Origin: a virus
Direction: 5' to 3' (one strand)
DNA length: 61,751 nt
IMG/VR virus record: IMGVR_UViG_3300027847_000989
Location: 1 to 61,751 of that record
Shown one piece after another: positions 7,175 through 16,000 of this stretch. A program made the translations under genes and the position numbers. The notes below the pieces were generated by a model. The model searched no databases and had not been told where the DNA came from. It saw only the letters and a program-made list of their open reading frames with translations. Position 1 is the stretch's first letter. The number at the start of each line of letters is the position of its first letter.

Positions 7175-7963
7175 ATGAACAACAAACTCAACATCCCAAT
7201 GCCAGTAGTGACAGCGACGACATCACAAGCCAATGACATCACCTCACTGACCGAAGAGATTCTACAAGAGTTAGCCAAACCAAATCCCATCACCGATACA
7301 ACCTATACGGTAGAAGATGATACCAAGAGATACCTCAAGCGGTCGGCTAAGCTCAAGCTACCGACTGGAAAGATTGCACGAAAGATGACCCACAAAAAGA
7401 GTACACTGTACTACGTCAGTAGCCTTGAGGCAGGGCAAGTCACGCGATACAATCCTCACAAGGGATTCGGCTTCATGGAGACATCGGACGGCGACGTGTA
7501 CTTCCATGCCACTGCTTACCGTGGTGTCATTCAACGTGGGCTTGATGTTATCCTAGATGGGGATGGCATTGAGACAGCCAACGAGAGAGCCGACGAGATC
7601 GTCCGTGGTACACGCATCCTATTCTACAGGGCACAGCGTGAGAAGGGTTCCTTTGCTCATGTCTGGTGCTTACAGCGTGACGCTCAAGACACCGACGAAT
7701 TGATTGCACGTACTGATACGTACAGGCTGTGTCGATTCGACCGCAAGTCTGACGGTGATGGCAATGGTGAAGAGGTGTTCACCGAGAACCTATGGCAAGG
7801 GACCGACACCTTGGCCTTGGCACTATACGTCAAGCGTAATCCCCTCATTGAATCCAACTCACTACTGCAAGACGGTAGCCATTACGTAACAGGTGAGTGC
7901 TACAAGTATCAAGTCCAGCGTGGTAGCACATGGGTAGATTGCGAGGTGCCAGTTGAGCTTTAA
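7175..7963 (+). CDS. Cold-shock-domain protein
   Basis: 262 residues. Residues about 88-125 carry a cold-shock fold: VTRYNPHKGFGFMETSDGDV followed by YFH gives RNP1-like KGFGFM and RNP2-like VYFH, known single-stranded RNA/DNA-binding motifs. About 85 residues precede it, and a C-terminal region of about 140 residues is unassigned. The 13-mer (7147-7159) and AAGGATAA-GCAA lie upstream. A role in RNA chaperoning or single-strand DNA binding during early infection is inferred. Confidence 0.75.
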   Translation: MNNKLNIPMPVVTATTSQANDITSLTEEILQELAKPNPITDTTYTVEDDTKRYLKRSAKLKLPTGKIARKMTHKKSTLYYVSSLEAGQVTRYNPHKGFGFMETSDGDVYFHATAYRGVIQRGLDVILDGDGIETANERADEIVRGTRILFYRAQREKGSFAHVWCLQRDAQDTDELIARTDTYRLCRFDRKSDGDGNGEEVFTENLWQGTDTLALALYVKRNPLIESNSLLQDGSHYVTGECYKYQVQRGSTWVDCEVPVEL

Positions 7964-8162
7964 GAATACATACGAAGTCGCACTCGAATGCAAGATAGAG
8001 TTCTTGGTGAAGGGCGTCGAGGCAGACAACGAAGAACAAGCGAAGACCTTTGCAGAGAACAGAGTTCACAACAGGGCGTTTGAATACGACCTGACAGACG
8101 CCACTCACTTCGACGTAGACAATGCATGCATTGAAAGTACAAAGGACAACACCAATGACTAA
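7953..8162 (+). CDS. Small hypothetical protein with TTG start
   Basis: 69 residues starting at TTG 7953, with GAGGTG 4 bp upstream, overlapping the preceding gene by 11 bp. The sequence ALECKIEFLVKGVEADNEEQ resembles small phage proteins with a beta-beta-alpha pattern in which the A-x-N-x-x-E-A-x-x-x-A helix recurs. Function unknown. Confidence 0.6.
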   Translation: MSFKNTYEVALECKIEFLVKGVEADNEEQAKTFAENRVHNRAFEYDLTDATHFDVDNACIESTKDNTND

Positions 8163-8742
8163 AGTTAATACACCTGAAGAGTACGCTGCCAAGCAAGCCA
8201 AGAAGATTTCCAGTGGAAAGAACCAAGGCAAGCGAGGCGGTAAGAACAAGCACATCAATGGCATGTTGCCGTCACCAACAAAGCTGCGTGCCCCTGGTGC
8301 GGGCTACACTAGTACCAACTATCACAAAGAGGTAACGCTAATGTACCATGGATTCCAAGCAATCAGTGCAGGCATGGAGAACATCATCACCATTGCACTG
8401 TCATCATCGAGGGTCAAGTTCCAGTGTCTTGATGACATCCTTGCTTCGTACTCGGACTACCGTGAGGTGACACGCGGGTCAAGTTCCAGCAGTGACATGA
8501 CAGTGGGAGGGTGGATCAAGAAAGAACTGCTCGATGCCTGCGAACTTGTTGAGTGCAACGATTACAACGAGGTACTCAAAGTTGCCGATGCATGCAAGAA
8601 AGCTGGCCTGCTTGGCAAGTCATACGAACTGACATACCTCAAGCCAATTGAGTCAGGGCATACTAGGCTTGACGATGCTACTGCACACGCAGTGAAGAAG
8701 ATTGCAGAAGAAGAACCTACTGAACCAGAGCAGCAAGTATAG
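8155..8742 (+). CDS. Hypothetical protein with basic N-terminus
   Basis: 195 residues; ATG 8155 preceded by AAAGGACAA. Residues about 10-35 are Lys-rich and include a 13-mer (8207-8219) read as Ser-Ser-Gly-Lys. The C-terminal part is helical with an acidic tail. It is the last gene before a double hairpin, so it may end a transcription unit. Confidence 0.65.
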   Translation: MTKVNTPEEYAAKQAKKISSGKNQGKRGGKNKHINGMLPSPTKLRAPGAGYTSTNYHKEVTLMYHGFQAISAGMENIITIALSSSRVKFQCLDDILASYSDYREVTRGSSSSSDMTVGGWIKKELLDACELVECNDYNEVLKVADACKKAGLLGKSYELTYLKPIESGHTRLDDATAHAVKKIAEEEPTEPEQQV

Positions 8743-8936
8743 TGTAAGTTCCTAGCTCAACCAATGTAACTAACACGCCGATATACTTGCTGCGACGGAT
8801 GAGAGAGGGCACTTGATATCCTTCTCTCATTGGATAGGGGGTGAGTGACTTGTCCTCACACCACCCCCTATCCTTCTATAATCTATCGTATCCCCACGCT
8901 CTACAGTATACCTAACACCCTACCTACAGGTAACCA
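8743..8936 (+). terminator. Two successive stem-loops, probable transcription terminator
   Basis: Hairpin one pairs ATGAGAGA (8799-8806) with TCTCTCAT (8823-8830). Hairpin two pairs GGATAGGGGGTG (8832-8843) with CACCCCCTATCC (8862-8873), 12 perfect pairs, followed by TTCTATAATCT. The T tract is weak, so termination may be partial. TATAAT at 8877-8882 could be the -10 of a restart promoter, but no -35 lies at the right distance. Confidence 0.6.
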
Positions 8937-9224
8937 ATGGCAGAACTACGTACCATAACCGGCTCCCAGTACGTCATATACTATACCCTCGGCCCACTAC
9001 CTAAGGATGGTGACGAGCATTGCTGTAACGGTAACGGTGCCGAGCGATCAATCAAGATGAACCAACCATCACCAGACCTAGAACAAGCGGTGATCCTTGC
9101 TCGCACCGATGTCATATCTGACAGTGCCAGCATCATATCAGCCAAGGAAGTTTCCACTGGAAAAGTATGGGACTACCTTGACCCAGAGGCAGTGTACTTT
9201 AAGAACCCCAATCAACCTACGTAA
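8937..9224 (+). CDS. Small hypothetical protein
   Basis: 95 residues, ATG 8937 with AGGTAA upstream, first gene after the double hairpin. Beta-rich N-terminus; the middle (SPDLEQAVILARTDVISDSA) is a helix-strand unit. A 13-mer (9151-9163) is read as Ser-Thr-Gly-Lys. Confidence 0.65.
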   Translation: MAELRTITGSQYVIYYTLGPLPKDGDEHCCNGNGAERSIKMNQPSPDLEQAVILARTDVISDSASIISAKEVSTGKVWDYLDPEAVYFKNPNQPT

Positions 9225-9236
9225 AGGAGAGAGCAA

Positions 9237-9491
9237 ATGAGTAGATGCGAAGACTACCCCTGCTGTGGACACGAGCTAGGATGCTGCCCTGACTTCGATG
9301 ACAACACGGGCCAACAATTGAACATGATCTGTACATGTGGTGCCAAGCTACCAATCAACAACCCGTCATCTATCTGCGACGGATGCTTGAATCGGCCAGC
9401 ACCAGGCGACGAGAGGGATCAAGATTACATTGGACAATGGACTGACGATAGGGATGGTGATAGCTGGTACACTGACGAGGAGGATGACTGA
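9237..9491 (+). CDS. Small Cys-rich zinc-binding protein
   Basis: 84 residues with about 11 Cys. Paired motifs CCGHELGCC, CTCG and CDGC suggest one or two zinc sites. Preceded by AAGGAGAGAGCAA-ATG. The acidic C-terminus (DEEDD) follows. Similar small CCGHE-type proteins are, as I recall, common in phages of environmental bacteria; function unknown. Confidence 0.65.
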   Translation: MSRCEDYPCCGHELGCCPDFDDNTGQQLNMICTCGAKLPINNPSSICDGCLNRPAPGDERDQDYIGQWTDDRDGDSWYTDEEDD

Positions 9492-10063
9492 TGGCTAAGG
9501 TAATGGCAGAAGTGTGGTTGCAGGGATTCCTTGCTGGCCTTGAGCATTATGCATGGCAAAAGGACGGCGTCACATACGTTGGTACATGTGGCACCACTCT
9601 CATTGAAGCTATAGAGAAAGCGAAAAAAGATTACTCGGCAGAATCCGATGAGACTGATGTACTGCCGGACCCCGAAGCAGAGCATGATACCGAGTGGCCT
9701 GAGTTCCACGTATCGGATACCGTCAGACTAGAAGGCAAGTCAGTCATAGGAAACTCCCTCATTCGCCAGTACGGTCAATGGTGGAGGCTTGCTGCCATGG
9801 CTTCTAAGTACGGAGGAAAGAAGTGCATCACAATGACATCACTCATGCCTGCCAAGCAAGGTAAGTACCGTGGTTCAAAGGTAGCAAAGAAGTGTCCGTA
9901 TGTAGTAGCACTCATGAGGGACCAGGCAAACGAGAAGGACTTCAACGTACTGGAGGTCAACAAGTACCCTTCCGATTTCCAGTGGAAACTACACTGGGAC
10001 ATTGAGCAGGCTGCGGAGAAGGCAAGAGAGAAAGAACTTAAGAAAGCAGAGAAAGAGAAATAA
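9491..10063 (+). CDS. Hypothetical protein
   Basis: 190 residues, start overlapping the preceding stop (TGATG). Residues about 70-150 look like a compact alpha/beta domain; the C-terminus is a Lys/Glu-rich helix (EKAREKELKKAEKEK). A 13-mer (9976-9988) is read in another frame as Phe-Gln-Trp-Lys. No catalytic signature. Confidence 0.65.
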   Translation: MAKVMAEVWLQGFLAGLEHYAWQKDGVTYVGTCGTTLIEAIEKAKKDYSAESDETDVLPDPEAEHDTEWPEFHVSDTVRLEGKSVIGNSLIRQYGQWWRLAAMASKYGGKKCITMTSLMPAKQGKYRGSKVAKKCPYVVALMRDQANEKDFNVLEVNKYPSDFQWKLHWDIEQAAEKAREKELKKAEKEK

Positions 10064-10065
10064 TC

Positions 10066-10443
10066 ATGACTAGGTATTGCATTGCATACGACACTATGGT
10101 ACAATCATGTGATGAAGGCGGGTCAATCACTCGAACAGTAGTCATGAAAGACTGGGGAGTACCAGTCTCATATCCGAACATGCGTACTGCAATGAAGGAC
10201 CTGCGAACTAAGTACAAGCACATGAGGGACAAGCACAATGGATGTGTAGAGAACGAGGACGTAGGATACCAGATCATACTTGGCATCCTAGCGACCCAGT
10301 CAAAGAGATCACTCCAGTACGTAGAAGAACACGTCATCCGAATCATCCTTCACTTGAAAGAGAGCAAGGCAATCTATGACAGATGGCAAAAAACCTCCAG
10401 GGCAAGGGCCGAATCCAAGTCCAAGCGAACCAGAAAAAGATAA
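10066..10443 (+). CDS. Helical basic hypothetical protein
   Basis: 125 residues beginning 3 bp after the previous gene. Helical with a strongly basic C-terminal tail (RAESKSKRTRKR), a nucleic-acid-binding type end. The last 68 bp overlap the next gene. Confidence 0.65.
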   Translation: MTRYCIAYDTMVQSCDEGGSITRTVVMKDWGVPVSYPNMRTAMKDLRTKYKHMRDKHNGCVENEDVGYQIILGILATQSKRSLQYVEEHVIRIILHLKESKAIYDRWQKTSRARAESKSKRTRKR

Positions 10444-10873
10444 AAACAAAGAGCCAGAGATACCGCATCTGGTAAAGTTGAAGGTCGAGTATGACAAGTA
10501 CAGTCACTCGATAAAGATTAAGGACAGCACGTTGTTAATGGTAGTGTCCCTTGAAGGGTTCACTAAGCACATGCATGCATTCCATGCCAACGGTGTTGAA
10601 AAGATTATAGCCCGAGCGGCTGCGAAGGCACATGTCATAGTACGTAGCAAGCACCTACAGCTTGCGTCAATCGTCAGGCAGTACGTGCCAGTGTATGAGG
10701 TGGAAGCAAAAGATATATCAGAGTCCCTCAAAGTGGGCCTGGAAGAAGCGGCACTGATAGAGAAGCACTGCGTGACTGTCATGTCCGAAGTGCAGGCTGA
10801 ACAAGACAGAGGTAACGTAAGCTTTGTGGATAAACTGAGTGCAGTTTCCACTGTAAAGAAAGCATGGGAGTAG
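10376..10873 (+). CDS. Hypothetical protein
   Basis: 165 residues; ATG 10376 has AAGG upstream but lies inside the preceding gene, an unusually long overlap. A Pro/Lys-rich N-terminus (residues 1-30) leads into an alpha/beta region. A 13-mer (10845-10857) encodes the near-terminal Ser-Thr-Val-Lys. Confidence 0.6.
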   Translation: MTDGKKPPGQGPNPSPSEPEKDKNKEPEIPHLVKLKVEYDKYSHSIKIKDSTLLMVVSLEGFTKHMHAFHANGVEKIIARAAAKAHVIVRSKHLQLASIVRQYVPVYEVEAKDISESLKVGLEEAALIEKHCVTVMSEVQAEQDRGNVSFVDKLSAVSTVKKAWE

Positions 10874-10880
10874 AGCGAGT

Positions 10881-11081
10881 GTGATACTGATAGCATACAA
10901 CTCTATACCTTGGTATGTATGGATAGGTGCCTTAGTTTTTGTAGCAATGTGGGACGTGTTCATGTCCTTCTACCTATTTCATTCAGAGAGATCGACTAAT
11001 TGTAAAAGTGAAGACATACTTACATCATTAACAAGGAGCCTTTCAGAATGGCTAAATCCACAACACCCGCCAAAAAAGTAG
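10881..11081 (+). CDS. Small membrane protein with GTG start
   Basis: 66 residues from GTG 10881 (GGAG at 10867-10870). One transmembrane helix at residues about 10-33 (WYVWIGALVFVAMWDVFMSF), then a cytoplasmic-type polar tail. It overlaps the ParB-like gene start by 34 bp, so the two may be co-translated. Membrane anchoring next to a ParB-like factor is suggestive but unproven. Confidence 0.6.
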   Translation: MILIAYNSIPWYVWIGALVFVAMWDVFMSFYLFHSERSTNCKSEDILTSLTRSLSEWLNPQHPPKK

Positions 11082-12910
11082 CACCCAAGGCAGACACATC
11101 CAGCAAAGCAGTCATGGCTTACCTAGCAGCAGATGGTGATACAATCATCCCGTCAGACGGAATGGTAACACTGAGCCTGTACGACATAGTGAACGATCAC
11201 TGGAAGAACTACCGAACGTCGGTAACTGAAGAACACATCATGAACTTGCAGTCACAGTTCGGTGACAACAAGTCAGGTCAGCAGCAGCAGAATGTCTGTG
11301 CCTCCCTGCTCGTAGCGGGAGACACCGGCAAGGCAGCACTGTACTCTGGGTACTGTCGAACAGAGAGTGCCATTCGCAATGCAGTACGCAAGGTTATGAT
11401 GGCGTACAACAAAGAGAATGACCTAAAGGGAACTGATGGAGAGATTCAACTCGCTGGTGGTGGATTCGCTAATCACATCGAACGAATGAAAGTTCGTGAT
11501 GCATCACCTGAGTGGCGAGAGAAATATGACAACGCACTGAAGGCATACCCACTGCTTGTTAAGATGCAGGTCATTGAGAATCAGACCGAAGCTATGCTTG
11601 CAAGCATGGCAGAGAATGACATTCGAGAAGACGTTTCACTGTTCGACCGATGCACGCATGTTGCTATCATGGTCGAGGAAGGAATCCCTGGGAAGGACAT
11701 CGCTACTGTTGTTCGATCACGATCTGCTGGTGCTGTGTCGCAGCTAAAGAAGGTGCATGCACTACCGCAGTTCCTTCGAGATCTATTCAAGATCAACGTC
11801 ACTGACGCTACTGAACTCGCTGTACTTGAGACTGCCGTTGAGTCTTTACTACAGAGAATCAAGATGCCTGTCACTGACAAGCTTTCTATTCCGTTCTCTC
11901 ACCTTCGTGAGTACTCGGGGTCAGTGATGCATAAGTCGTCACCACTGTCATGGCAGCAGACTGCCAAGTTACTCAAGGTCCTATCGAAAGTAGGTGAAGA
12001 TGGAAAGCCTGACGATACCAGTTCTCCTGTGGATTATACTCAGTTCATGGGGATGCTTCGCTCGTCGAAAGTCCTCTCGAACATTGACAAGAAGGGGGAT
12101 AAGGCTACGGCAGAGGAGAAGAAGGAAGCGGCTGAGGTAACTGCTGCTGATGCCCCTGCTGCTACTCCAGCAGTTTCCACTGTAAATACTGATGCTGACA
12201 CCAATGAGCATGACGTTGACTCGCTCGCCGACCAGCAGCAGGCTACTGAAGACGAGATGATCAACGCAGCCATTGGAGGGCACGATGTAGGTGATGATGA
12301 TGACATCGTGCCAGCAGCAGGTGAGTCCGACGCTGACACTGGAGACAGTGCTGAGAAGGCAGCACCGACAAGTGAGAAGAAGACGAAGGCTATCAATGCC
12401 CCAGTCAAAGAGAAATACAGCATGAAGGAGGCAAGCAACATCGAGAAGATTGCTGATGCCTACGTCAAGGCGTCTAACAACATCGCGTTGGAGCCGCCGA
12501 AGGATCGTGAGCTTGTAACCCAGGCAGCACATCTGTTCGCTGCACTGACGTGCTACGATGCTGTTGGACTTGATGACAAGACAGCGGCAGTCGAAGATGT
12601 TTACAATGATTACGTGGAGAACCTTGAGGCGTACTTCAAGGCTCTTGAGAACACAGTCGAGGAGTTGCTTGAGAAAGAGCAGTACCAAGCACTGCTTGCA
12701 CTGAAGCCTGAGTACGAGATCCCACAGCTAGAGGAGGAAGACGAAGACGAGGACGAGGATGAGGATGAGGATGAGTCCACACCGTTCGACGATGATACAT
12801 CCGACGTACCGGATGATGGTGAGATTTCCGATGCAGATATTGACAGCGTATTCGACGACGCCGAAGGCGAGTACGAAGATGTAGATGGCGGTGAAGAAGA
12901 CATCGTCTAA
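11048..12910 (+). CDS. ParB/KorB-like DNA-binding protein
   Basis: 620 residues, AAGGAG upstream. Residues about 45-110 match the ParB N-terminal pattern in weakened form: a GQQQQ segment and SGYCRTESA where canonical ParB has GERRxxA, so CTP use is uncertain. Residues about 185-250 match the ParB helix-turn-helix core: MAENDIREDVSLF, then EEGIPGKDIATVVRSRSAGA, then VSQLKKVHALPQFLRDL. A low-complexity linker (350-460), a second helical block and an Asp/Glu-rich tail (about 560-620) follow. In ParB and KorB this core reads a palindromic site. The genome-wide 13-mer has the KorB operator layout, making this the prime candidate binder. It is transcribed just before the SNF2 gene. Confidence 0.75.
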   Translation: MAKSTTPAKKVAPKADTSSKAVMAYLAADGDTIIPSDGMVTLSLYDIVNDHWKNYRTSVTEEHIMNLQSQFGDNKSGQQQQNVCASLLVAGDTGKAALYSGYCRTESAIRNAVRKVMMAYNKENDLKGTDGEIQLAGGGFANHIERMKVRDASPEWREKYDNALKAYPLLVKMQVIENQTEAMLASMAENDIREDVSLFDRCTHVAIMVEEGIPGKDIATVVRSRSAGAVSQLKKVHALPQFLRDLFKINVTDATELAVLETAVESLLQRIKMPVTDKLSIPFSHLREYSGSVMHKSSPLSWQQTAKLLKVLSKVGEDGKPDDTSSPVDYTQFMGMLRSSKVLSNIDKKGDKATAEEKKEAAEVTAADAPAATPAVSTVNTDADTNEHDVDSLADQQQATEDEMINAAIGGHDVGDDDDIVPAAGESDADTGDSAEKAAPTSEKKTKAINAPVKEKYSMKEASNIEKIADAYVKASNNIALEPPKDRELVTQAAHLFAALTCYDAVGLDDKTAAVEDVYNDYVENLEAYFKALENTVEELLEKEQYQALLALKPEYEIPQLEEEDEDEDEDEDEDESTPFDDDTSDVPDDGEISDADIDSVFDDAEGEYEDVDGGEEDIV

Positions 12911-13040
12911 CTGACCATCCGTATGACGCAAGGGGGTGCAGTCGAGTGCGATTCCCCCATGGAATCATGATGACTACGTCATCGCTCGCACTGTACCCCC
13001 CGCGTTTCTTTCCACTGTAAATACTTACAAGGTAATGTCA
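12911..13040 (+). other. Leader between the ParB-like and SNF2 genes
   Basis: Contains a hairpin (GGGGG near 12931 pairing with CCCCC near 12954), a small inverted repeat GATGA-TCATC, and a 13-mer (13009-13021). The SNF2 frame is open through it from 12936, but the segment translates noncoding elements. It may uncouple expression of the two genes. Confidence 0.45.
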
Positions 13041-16000
13041 ATGATTACAGTCGATCCAAAGATCGCCGCAATACTAAGGAGTCTTTTGCAGTTTCCGTCT
13101 GGAGTGCAGCTATACTGCCCGTCACTCACTAATTCAAGTCACGTTGTTCGTGAGCTTGCAGACATGGAAGCGAAAATTACAACCATATCAAGTGACAGAG
13201 ATCTTCTCAACAAGATCACCGAAGAGAAATTATCCACGTCAGTAAGGGGAGTGACGACCAATGACTACCAACTGTACCAAGAGAGAGATAAGTTCCACCT
13301 GGCATTCAGCGTGTTCGACTATGACCTGGCTGGACTGACCAAGCTGGAGAAGGATCTCAATCAAGATGCCCGTTGTCTACAGCGGGCGTTTGCCTTGGAG
13401 CGTGAAGAACAGACGCAGTTAATCAAGCCTCAGCTTATCAAGGACAAGCTGTTGATCTGGAACTGCTCCAAGTCCAGTGATGAAAGAGAGGCAGAGAACC
13501 ACCTAATGGGGCTTGAGTCTCTCATGACTTCCGTAATGGTAGGTGGTTACTTCGCATCGGTCGTACCCAAGAACTGGGCAGGTCGTCACATGAAGTACCT
13601 CACATGGTGGCGTGAGAATGCTGCCGTGGTAGCTAAGATCAGGCTACCTGAGTCTGCTGTACGATGGCAGTACCCACGTAGAACGTCGTCGAAGGACTAC
13701 CTGTACGGTAACAAGAACTTTGACATCAAGCCATACGATAGACACAGTGGCACCACTGAGCTACAGGCACCCGGTGAATGGGACCTGATCATATGGTTCA
13801 GACCAAGAGATAAGTCCGGTGCCCAAGACACTGACCTACCCCGGTCATCAAAGCAAGGTGCGTTGCTTGACTGGGCTGAGTACAGATGGAACCAGTTCAA
13901 CTTTACACTGGAAAGTCTGAGCGATGAAGCCATCGACACTTGCTCGAAGTCATTCAAGCGTAGTGAATGGTGGCTCAATAGTGTACGGGCATGGAAGAAG
14001 ATGCTCCAAGAGAATGACTACAGCCACTGGTGTGGCACTACCAACAAGAGTCCCCATGGCCTAAGGGAGCCAGAGGATACATGGTTCTTCGAGACTACTG
14101 ACAGTAACAGGCTTGCCATCAATGTGATAGAGGATGTAGCTGACATCAAGTCAATGCCGCATGCCATTCACATCAAGCCCACTAACAGTAAGATCAAGCT
14201 CATGTCATACAATGCAGCCAGTCGAGGTGCATTGCAGGACATACGGATCTCACTTGGGTTTGAGTATCACAAGGAAAAGGATTGCCTTGTAAGTAACTTC
14301 GACATGAAGCATCTCTATGGTAACTTGGTTGACGTAAGGGAATCTCTGACCAATGCCATCTCACGTGCTGGTATGATACCAGTAATGACAGCCAGTGACC
14401 ACCACCTGATGAAGAAGCGAGCTAGGTGGCTCAACATTCAACTCACCCCAATGACACGGCTGGTGCCGATCAAGGGTACTAGCGAGATTGATCAGACAGA
14501 GGAAACGAAATGGGAAACCCTGTACGAAGATATGGATCTGAATGCAGTGTTCCCAGAGATCATGGATATGTGGCGTGCCCGTGCTATCAAGATGAAGATG
14601 CACCTAGCCAGCAACATGTACAAGTTTCAGTTCGAGGATGTCATTGAACACGCTGCCAAGCAGAGCCTTCTGAATGGCAACGTGATGGGACTAGGTAAGA
14701 CACGGGAGATGCTGTTCGCTGCCATCCTAAGGGGTGCCGAGAACACATTGATCGTCTGCCCTAGTAAGCTTGTCGGCACATGGCAAGACGAGATCGAAGG
14801 CACCATCATCCCTTACGCCAGGACAACGAGGAAGCATTGGTCTGGTAAGAAGTTAGATGTCACGGCACCTAACATCATCCAGTTCGCAGAGGATTGCTTA
14901 CCGGCTAACCTCAAGACATTCAACATCATCACGTTCGATAAGCTGAAGGACACGCCGAGGGATGGAAGGTTCTATAAGTGTCCGAAGTGTGAGGACGTAA
15001 CGTACTCAGCCTATAAGCATGAGCAAGAGTGTGTCAAGTGTACGTCTAGTGACTTCGATGAATGGAGTGCACACAGCACCGAAAGGGATGAGCTTGGTAG
15101 GCTCAAGAGACAGAAGTTCAAGGTTCACACCAAGACCATGAAGAGAGTTCACTGGGACCCGTCGCATATAACAAGGAAGGACATACCTGAGTACGAGTGC
15201 GAGCTAACTGACACTCGATTCACCAATAAGTTTTCCACTGGAAAGCCTGTGCCTACCAAAATGGTAGAGCAGAAGCAGATGCACAAAAAGATGGTGCCAT
15301 GCCAAATAGGCTACGACGTTCACAAGGACCCGCTAACAGGGGAGGAGACACAGACCCCTAAGTACTCAGTCAAGCCTCGTAAGGCACATGTCAAGTGGAC
15401 ATTCAGTGAGGTGATACGCTGGACATTCAACCACGTAATCGTCGATGAGATCCTTTACGCAAAGAATGAGGATGCACTAAGAACTAAGGCATTGAATCAC
15501 TTGTGTGGTCGTACTCGATACGGTGCCACTGGCACCCCACTCAAGGGCATGCCTCAGTCTATCGTTGGGTATCTCAACTGGATCTTTGACAGGCAAGTGT
15601 ACCCTGACTACCGTAAGTACACTGGAGGTCTTGGTGCTTTCCTTAAGAAGTTCAAGACAGAGGTAATGATTGACGCTGTGCAGCTACCTAACGGTGACAT
15701 GATAGGTGGCAAGCCCAAGCAGATACCAAAGATAAACAACGCTGAGCTTTTTCAGGCTGAGCTATCACCACTTATGAGGCGCAGTGTTCGCAACCAGCCC
15801 AACGTACTATGCGACATACCTATGATCCAACAGGTAGCAATTGATGAATCAGTAGAGATGGACGACGAACACAAGGCTTACTACAACAAGTGGTTGCAGT
15901 TCTTCTCTGACTGGTGGCAGAAGATGAAGGAAGAGGAGGAAGGCAAGGGCGTTAAGCCCGGTGAGCTAATGACTAAGCTCGGCTACCTCATCGGTGCCAG

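Noticed and set aside
12040-12968. Ser-rich antisense frames opposite the ParB-like gene
   Set aside because: They mirror the acidic Asp/Glu codon runs of the sense gene and have no start signals.
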